Source of the DNA: Monoraphidium neglectum
Lineage: Eukaryota > Chlorophyta > Chlorophyceae > Sphaeropleales > Selenastraceae
Assembly: GCF_000611645.1 (NCBI RefSeq)
Contig: NW_014013027.1
Span: forward strand, 1-14,261
Direction of reading: 5' to 3'
Length of the DNA: 14,261 nt
The notes beneath the pieces were generated by a model. That model made no database searches and was not told the DNA's origin. It was given only the letters and a program-made list of their open reading frames with translations. Shown in pieces: positions 9,923 through 14,261 of this stretch. Every line of letters begins with the position of its first letter. Position 1 is the first letter of the stretch. A program made the position numbers and the translations under genes.

Positions 9923-9960
9923 GTCCACCCCGTCCAGCTGTTGTTAAACGCACTTTTATC
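9923..9960 (-). promoter_or_regulatory. 5' leader of the kinase gene: in-frame stop and acceptor-like site
   Basis: On the - strand an in-frame TAA at 9944-9946 precedes the ATG at 9920-9922 by 24 bases, so translation cannot begin further upstream in this exon. The sequence TTTAACAACAG just before base 9936 looks like a splice acceptor, so a 5' UTR intron or a further upstream exon is possible. GATAAAAG (9953-9960) resembles a TATA element but is so close to the ATG that it would leave almost no leader. Confidence 0.35.
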
Positions 9961-11462
9961 CTGCGACCGAGGGTTGAGAGCATGTTCCAAGACAGTCAGG
10001 CTCCGTCGGTGCTCTCGCTGCAGCTACGCCTCACGGCCACGGCGCCACTTCGCGACCCGACCCAAGTGTGTCGAGGCCGCGTTACTACTGGGCCTGCCAC
10101 CACCGCACCTAAGCTGCCAGGCGTCTAAACGTGACCTAGAATCAGTTGAAAGCACGCAGAGGCTGCGTTTCGGGGGGTCTGGCTCCGTTCTACGACCCAC
10201 GCAGATCCAGTTGGGTGTGGCGAAGCTCAAACTTGCTGTCGAGCCCGTCAAGAGCTGTTACGAGGAATCCAACCTGATTTTAGCTCCTACATGAAGGCAG
10301 GAAATCCCCGGAGATGGACAAAACGCAGTGGCGCACGCCGAGCATGGGGTGGGAAGAAGGCGCCTCCGCCGCGAAAAGGACCCTGAACTCTTGTGCCGCC
10401 GCTCACCAGCAGCGCAAAGTGTGTCACAACACTATTTAAACTCTGTTATCTTGCTTGGCAGGATGCAGCATGGGGCAGGTAAGCGCGTCGGGGCGTTTAT
10501 GTCAAACTTCCCTGTCACTTTGCCGGCTGCAAGCTGGTGCCGCTATCCCACACGCCGCGCCGAGCAAATCAATGTTTCTACGCCCTTAAGCACCTCTGGT
10601 GCCCATAACAAGCCATGCTAGAGCTACAATCATCCTGTACAGGCACTAAATTATCCCACCGCTCACAAGCCGGCGCCGCAGCCAGCGGGACAAATCCTGG
10701 CGGCTGGCAGGCCCAAGCGACCCCCGAGTGGACCAATGCGGCCGAGCTGCCAGGAACCGTGACTCAACGAGCCCATGTGCCGCTTTCCAAACACACGCGA
10801 TATTCAGGGTGTTCTCAGAAGGCAAAATGTCCCCCCAAACACCCACATCGCGCCGCCCTACTACTGCCAATGGCATGCACGACACCGGGCGCCACGCACG
10901 TTGGCGAAGCTCCCGCCTGAGCCGCGCGCAACGGTGCCTCAGGGCTGCTGGCAAGCAGCGCTGGCTGCGGAGGCCTCAGGCGTGCGCCTGGCTGAGGCAC
11001 GAGCTGCATGCTGCCTTGCAGGCGCTCTTGTTTCCAGGGCATGGTCCCGTGCCTAGGCTTTTCGTGCTGTTCTCTGAGAGCTTCTGCTGGGCCCAGTGCG
11101 GGCTGATGAAACGGAACACCCCCATGCATGCACAAAGGGTCAATGCATGAATCGCCCCTAATCACACTGATAGAGACATGCGCTTTCTAATAGAAAGAAT
11201 TTGTGGGGCCGACACAGTCGAGACCCACAACAGCAGCAAGGCGTGCGGCAGTGTGCGCGGAGCGAGCGAACGGCAGCGTGCAGGCACACCCGATTCCAGC
11301 CCGGAGCGCGCCTGACACAGCAGGATAGCAGGACTTCTTCCCCTGGTCCCCCTGTGGTAAAAATGGCCCACCTGTGCAACGCCGGACAGCCAGACGGTCC
11401 CTACCGTTGCCCTGAAAAGTGCACCTGCAAGCCAATGCCCACTGTGCTACGTCGCACGCAGG

Positions 11463-11490
11463 GTGTGTGTGTGGGGGGGGGTGTGGAGAG
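11463..11490. repeat. TG repeat with poly-G tract
   Basis: Alternating GT leads into nine G (11473-11481) and then a G-rich stretch. Simple-sequence DNA in the intergenic region. Confidence 0.8.
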
Positions 11491-11626
11491 GGCAGCTGCC
11501 GCAGGCTTGCCAAAGATAGGTCACGACGTTGAGCTCCAAACAACATTCAGCAGATGAGTCAGCAGATGGATGCCCCGCTTGTGTCAGAGGGACCGTACCC
11601 AAGACCCCTTGCTCATCCCATGCCTG

Positions 11627-11652
11627 AGGGGTGTGTGTGTGTGTGTGGGGGG
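11627..11652. repeat. TG repeat with poly-G tract (second copy)
   Basis: Eight GT units followed by six G, then a GAGGGG stretch. It has the same design and orientation as the tract about 160 bp to the left, but the flanks do not match, so this is not an obvious segmental duplication. Confidence 0.8.
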
Positions 11653-12207
11653 TGAGGGGACACAACATCGCCTCAGATGCGTGGACACCCCTGCAGACCC
11701 GAAATGTCCGGCCTGCAAAAAGCCCTCCACGCGCAAACTAACGAATCAGACTCACAGACAAACGTCCACATGCATGTGTGCTTCATGCGCGCCATGACGG
11801 CACGGTGTGGCTGCAGCAAGGGGCGCGCATGGCAGGCGGGGCGCCTTGGGAGAGTGTGAAGCAGCAATCGCCTCGCCCTCATCAGGTGACTCACCCGACG
11901 ATGATCTCCTCTCAGGCATGCCTTGTCTTGACACAGCCTGCTGCTGCTTTATAACGCCCAGCTCATGCCTATGCCCTCACAAATCTCACTGCGTTTGTGC
12001 ATTGCTGCGAGATTCTGTCCTATTTCATCTTGCCTTGACCAGCTTGTTTCCCTCTCAGACATTCTGGTGCCGCACTAAGAGCCTGGTGGCGCATGCAGGG
12101 ATCTATAACCTGTGCGGCCAACTGCGGCCGAGGTGACACATACTTGAGGGCTGCGGTCCCTCCTTCGTCTGGCACCAGACAGCGATGAGTAGGAAAGGAT
12201 CATGAAT

Positions 12208-12212
12208 TTACA
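12208..12212 (-). terminator. Probable TGTAA polyadenylation signal of the Tudor-like gene
   Basis: TTACA on the + strand is TGTAA on the - strand, 364 bases beyond the TAG at 12576-12578. TGTAA is the usual poly(A) signal in chlorophyte nuclear genes, and the distance is a reasonable 3' UTR. A 5-base match is weak alone; position and strand support it. Confidence 0.5.
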
Positions 12213-12575
12213 CATCCCAGGGTCATACATGTTGGAGGCACCCAGGCCCATTGGATACGACATGAGAGCAAGGGGGAGGGTGCTGTGCATGCCAGCTGGC
12301 ATGTGAAGCGTACCATACACTCCTGCGCAGGGTACATTGGTGACAGGGGCATGCATTCGCAAGGTAGGGCGCCCTGTCCCATGCAGCACGCACTGTTGGC
12401 AGCAAGAGATGCATCAAAAAAATGGGTAGTATTGCTGCGATATGTATCGGCGTGCAGCTGCCGGCCAGGTGGGATCGTTCGTGACTGATGATGGAAAGCG
12501 GGAGCGCGCGCCGCGCGGCGATCAATGCCGTCCGCATATGTGCAGCTGCTGATGGCGCTGAGGGTGTGTTTAACG

Positions 12576-14015
12576 CTAGAGCTGCGCGCGGTCCCACGCC
12601 ACCTGCAAACAAGCAAGTGAAAGAGACATTACACGCCTGTCTGTATGTTGCACGCAAAGCAAGGCGATGAAGTCGAGCTGCAATTCAAATAAACTGCACC
12701 TGCAAAACACCCCTTCATTCAACTGCAAGGAGATTGTGTCAGAACCCAACTCTGGTGTCCGTTCATGTTGATGGACATCATGGTTGGCTGCGTGGTGCAT
12801 CAAGACACGCACCTGCCCAGCTTCAATAAGGCTCAGGAGGATGAGCCTCTCCTTCTGCTCCTCCTGCTCCCCTGGGTTCACGGAGGGAGAGCATGCTTTG
12901 GCGAGTCGATGGGGCCGCCCAAGACTGTGTGGGTTGAGGTTGCGTGTGGGCACGCGTGCGCACATACACATGCATGAACGCGCATGCGTGCATGTGTGCG
13001 TGCGTGCGTGCGTGCATGTGTGCGTGCGTGCATGTTTGCGTGCATGTGTGCGTGCATGTGTGTGTGGGGGGGGGGCAGGAGGGGGGGGGTGTGAGAGCAT
13101 GGCATTCGCCAACAGATCATGAGGAATCGACCGTCGTGACCCACCTGTCTCGTAGCGCACGGTCGTGAGTCCCCCCTCTGCTGCAACGTCCCCCACGCGC
13201 ATCCTGTACCACACCTCGTCCCCCGGCCACCACAGCAGCAGCCTCAGGCCCTGCAGCAGCGACACCAATGAATGCAGTGTCAGGACATCCCCCGCCGCCG
13301 GCTTCGACGCCTTCAAGGATGCCGGCGGCGGCTGAGACACGCAACCCGGCTGCTGCTGCTGCTGCTGCTGCTGCTCCTGTGGCAGCGGCGGCGGCTGTCC
13401 GGGGCGCGGCACGATCCGCGGCGTGTCGTAGTACATCCGCCGCTCCTGCGTCGCCTGTAGCCCCCGGACGTGGTCAGCTGCCCTGGCAACGATGTCGCGC
13501 GCCATGTCCCGCTCCGCCCTCAGCCGCTTGATCTTGGCGCGCTGGGCATCGATGATCGTATTCGCAGCCTCAATCTGGACATACGGGCAAGGTTGCGTGA
13601 TGGTCGGTGTCATCTGTCTGATGTGTTTACATGTTTAGAATGATGACAGGCCACTTGAGAACATGGCCAACCGACACATGCAGCAGAGACACGCACCCTT
13701 TCGTTGCCTTTTTTGAGATAGTGCTGGGTGATCCTCTTGTAAGCGTTGGTCTTGCGGGCCTGCGGTACAATCGTGGCGCCAGTGTTGAGTGCAGAAAAAG
13801 TGACATGCAGAAGCGCCAGTGTTGGTTACAAGAGTACGGTAATGACATACAGAACGGGGACAGGGCGCACGAATACGCTACGCTCCACTGCCGCACCTCC
13901 CGCCCAGCAGCCCCTCCGACCCCCCCTCCCTGGCAAAACCCTGCTGCGACGCCGCACCCACCGCCTCCTCGCCGGCCTCCTCCGCGGCGACCGCCCTGGC
14001 CTCGGCGTCCCGCAT
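12576..14015 (-). CDS. Coiled-coil, polyQ, Tudor/Agenet-like protein, 5 exons, about 210 aa
   Basis: Exons in transcript order: 14015-13962, 13759-13697, 13574-13145, 12871-12813, 12602-12576, ending TAG. All donors are GTGGGT or GTGCGT, all acceptors CAG, and phases agree, including a Gly codon split between exons 3 and 4. Residues 1-85 are highly charged and helical (RITQHYLKKGNER, then KIKRLRAERD), a likely coiled coil. Residues 90-125 are Pro-rich with eight Gln (107-114). From about 140 the sequence resembles a Tudor/Agenet barrel: LLLWWPGDEVWYRMRV (151-166), TTVRYETGEQEE, then a hydrophobic strand, ending VAWDRAQL. WWP...WY and VxYxxGxxE are the pattern of Tudor folds that bind methylated lysine or arginine in chromatin proteins; that role here is inference. 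The start is taken as the ATG at 14013-14015, with A at -3 and an in-frame TGA 18 bases upstream. An additional upstream exon at 14226-14261 cannot be excluded. Confidence 0.72.
12941..13089. repeat. TGCG/TGCA/TG microsatellite with two poly-G runs, in intron 3 of the Tudor-like gene
   Basis: About 120 bp of alternating purine-pyrimidine units (GTGC, ATGT, GCGT) end in ten G (13066-13075) and, after CAGGA, nine more G (13081-13089). It lies inside the 273-bp intron 12872-13144. Read on the - strand it gives His/Thr/Ala/Arg/Cys repeats. Confidence 0.85.
13350..13373 (-). repeat. CAG repeat encoding eight Gln
   Basis: Eight CTG units on the + strand are eight CAG on the coding strand, followed toward the N-terminus by a Glu codon and another Gln codon. 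It lies in exon 3 of the Tudor-like gene. Confidence 0.9.
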
Positions 14016-14261
14016 CTTGTTTAACGGCACATGTCATGCGGATGGGGGCGGGAGCCACGGGCCGCGGTGGGTGTGAAAGCGGGGAGGGCCGCAGGGGGTG
14101 GAGGGGGTGGGGGTGCAGCGGCGCTGGCGCTGCGCCGAGGGGGTGTTGAGTCAAAAAAAAGGATGGCGTCCCAAGTGATGAACGAGCCGCCCCGGCCGAC
14201 TGCGGGCCGCACATGCGCCGCTCACAAACGCACAGAGCGGGTCCCGCAGCGCGCCAGCCCC
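14016..14261 (-). other. Upstream edge of the Tudor-like gene: 5' leader or intron plus exon
   Basis: If the ATG at 14015 is the start, this is leader or promoter DNA. The alternative is an intron 14016-14225 with donor GTGAGC and a preceding exon at 14226-14261 whose in-phase frame reads GAGALRDPLCAF. The acceptor would be AAG, unlike the CAG used at every other intron of both - strand genes, so I favour the first reading. A nine-T run (- strand) lies at 14151-14160. Confidence 0.4.

Larger units (their letters stand above)
9961..12207. other. Intergenic region upstream of the kinase gene, no gene supported
   Basis: About 2.2 kb between the kinase 5' end and the probable 3' end of the Tudor-like gene. 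It is less GC-rich than the genes. Open frames up to about 140 codons occur on both strands, but none shows a recognisable motif, a biased composition or an exon pattern. It holds two TG/poly-G tracts (11463-11490 and 11627-11652). The kinase promoter should lie here; I cannot name a specific element. Confidence 0.55.

Noticed and set aside
9953..9960. TATA-like GATAAAAG upstream of the kinase ATG
   Set aside because: Only about 30 bases from the start codon, leaving almost no leader; likely chance.
12576..13613. Single 345-codon - strand frame as one unspliced exon
   Set aside because: It contains the real exons but also His/Thr/Ala repeats from the microsatellite splitting the Tudor-like strands. 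Splicing at GTGGGT/CAG and GTGCGT/CAG restores a continuous domain, and phases match at 13697/13574.
14150..14190. SFITWD-like reading resembling part of a heat-shock-factor DNA-binding domain
   Set aside because: Only six residues match and the frame then becomes Pro/Ala low complexity; no helix-turn-helix follows.
1..14261. CRISPR array, insertion sequence, LTR element, rRNA
   Set aside because: No regularly spaced direct repeats, no transposase or reverse-transcriptase motifs, no terminal repeats and no rRNA-like stretch were seen.

Overview
The window reads as nuclear DNA of a GC-rich eukaryote, most likely a chlorophyte green alga. Genes are broken by many short introns (about 120-350 bp) with GT donors (mostly GTGxG) and CAG acceptors. 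Coding DNA is very GC-rich with frequent CAG/GCA repeats, intergenic DNA carries TG/TGCG microsatellites, and the best-supported gene is a GAF-linked tyrosine-kinase-like (TKL) kinase of a style I associate with green algae. The phylum is inference; no rRNA, organelle gene or species marker is present.

Layout. (1) 1-1683, + strand: the 3' end of a long open frame encoding at least 560 residues of mostly low-complexity protein (helical start, then Gln-, Ser-, Glu- and Gly/Ala-rich blocks). Its beginning is outside the window. (2) 1684-4482: a 2.8-kb interval between convergent genes with no gene I can support; it holds 3' UTRs and one perfect hairpin. (3) 4483-9922, - strand: a 12-exon gene, reconstructed exon by exon with every splice phase agreeing, encoding about 953 residues. 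The order is an N-myristoylation-like start (MGTCLS), two GAF domains, a linker, and a complete TKL kinase domain with all main catalytic motifs. (4) 9923-12575: 2.65 kb with no supported gene, holding the kinase 5' leader and upstream region, two TG/poly-G tracts, and a probable TGTAA polyadenylation signal for the next gene. (5) 12576-14015, - strand: a 5-exon gene for about 210 residues with a basic coiled coil, a short polyQ tract and a C-terminal Tudor/Agenet-like fold. It may instead continue past the right edge.

The three genes show no operon-like or pathway link. The kinase is the clearest functional unit: a probable membrane-anchored small-molecule or redox sensor coupled to a non-RD Ser/Thr-type kinase. 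The Tudor-like gene suggests binding of methylated protein. Exon boundaries come from reading frame, splice consensus and family motifs, not from transcripts.
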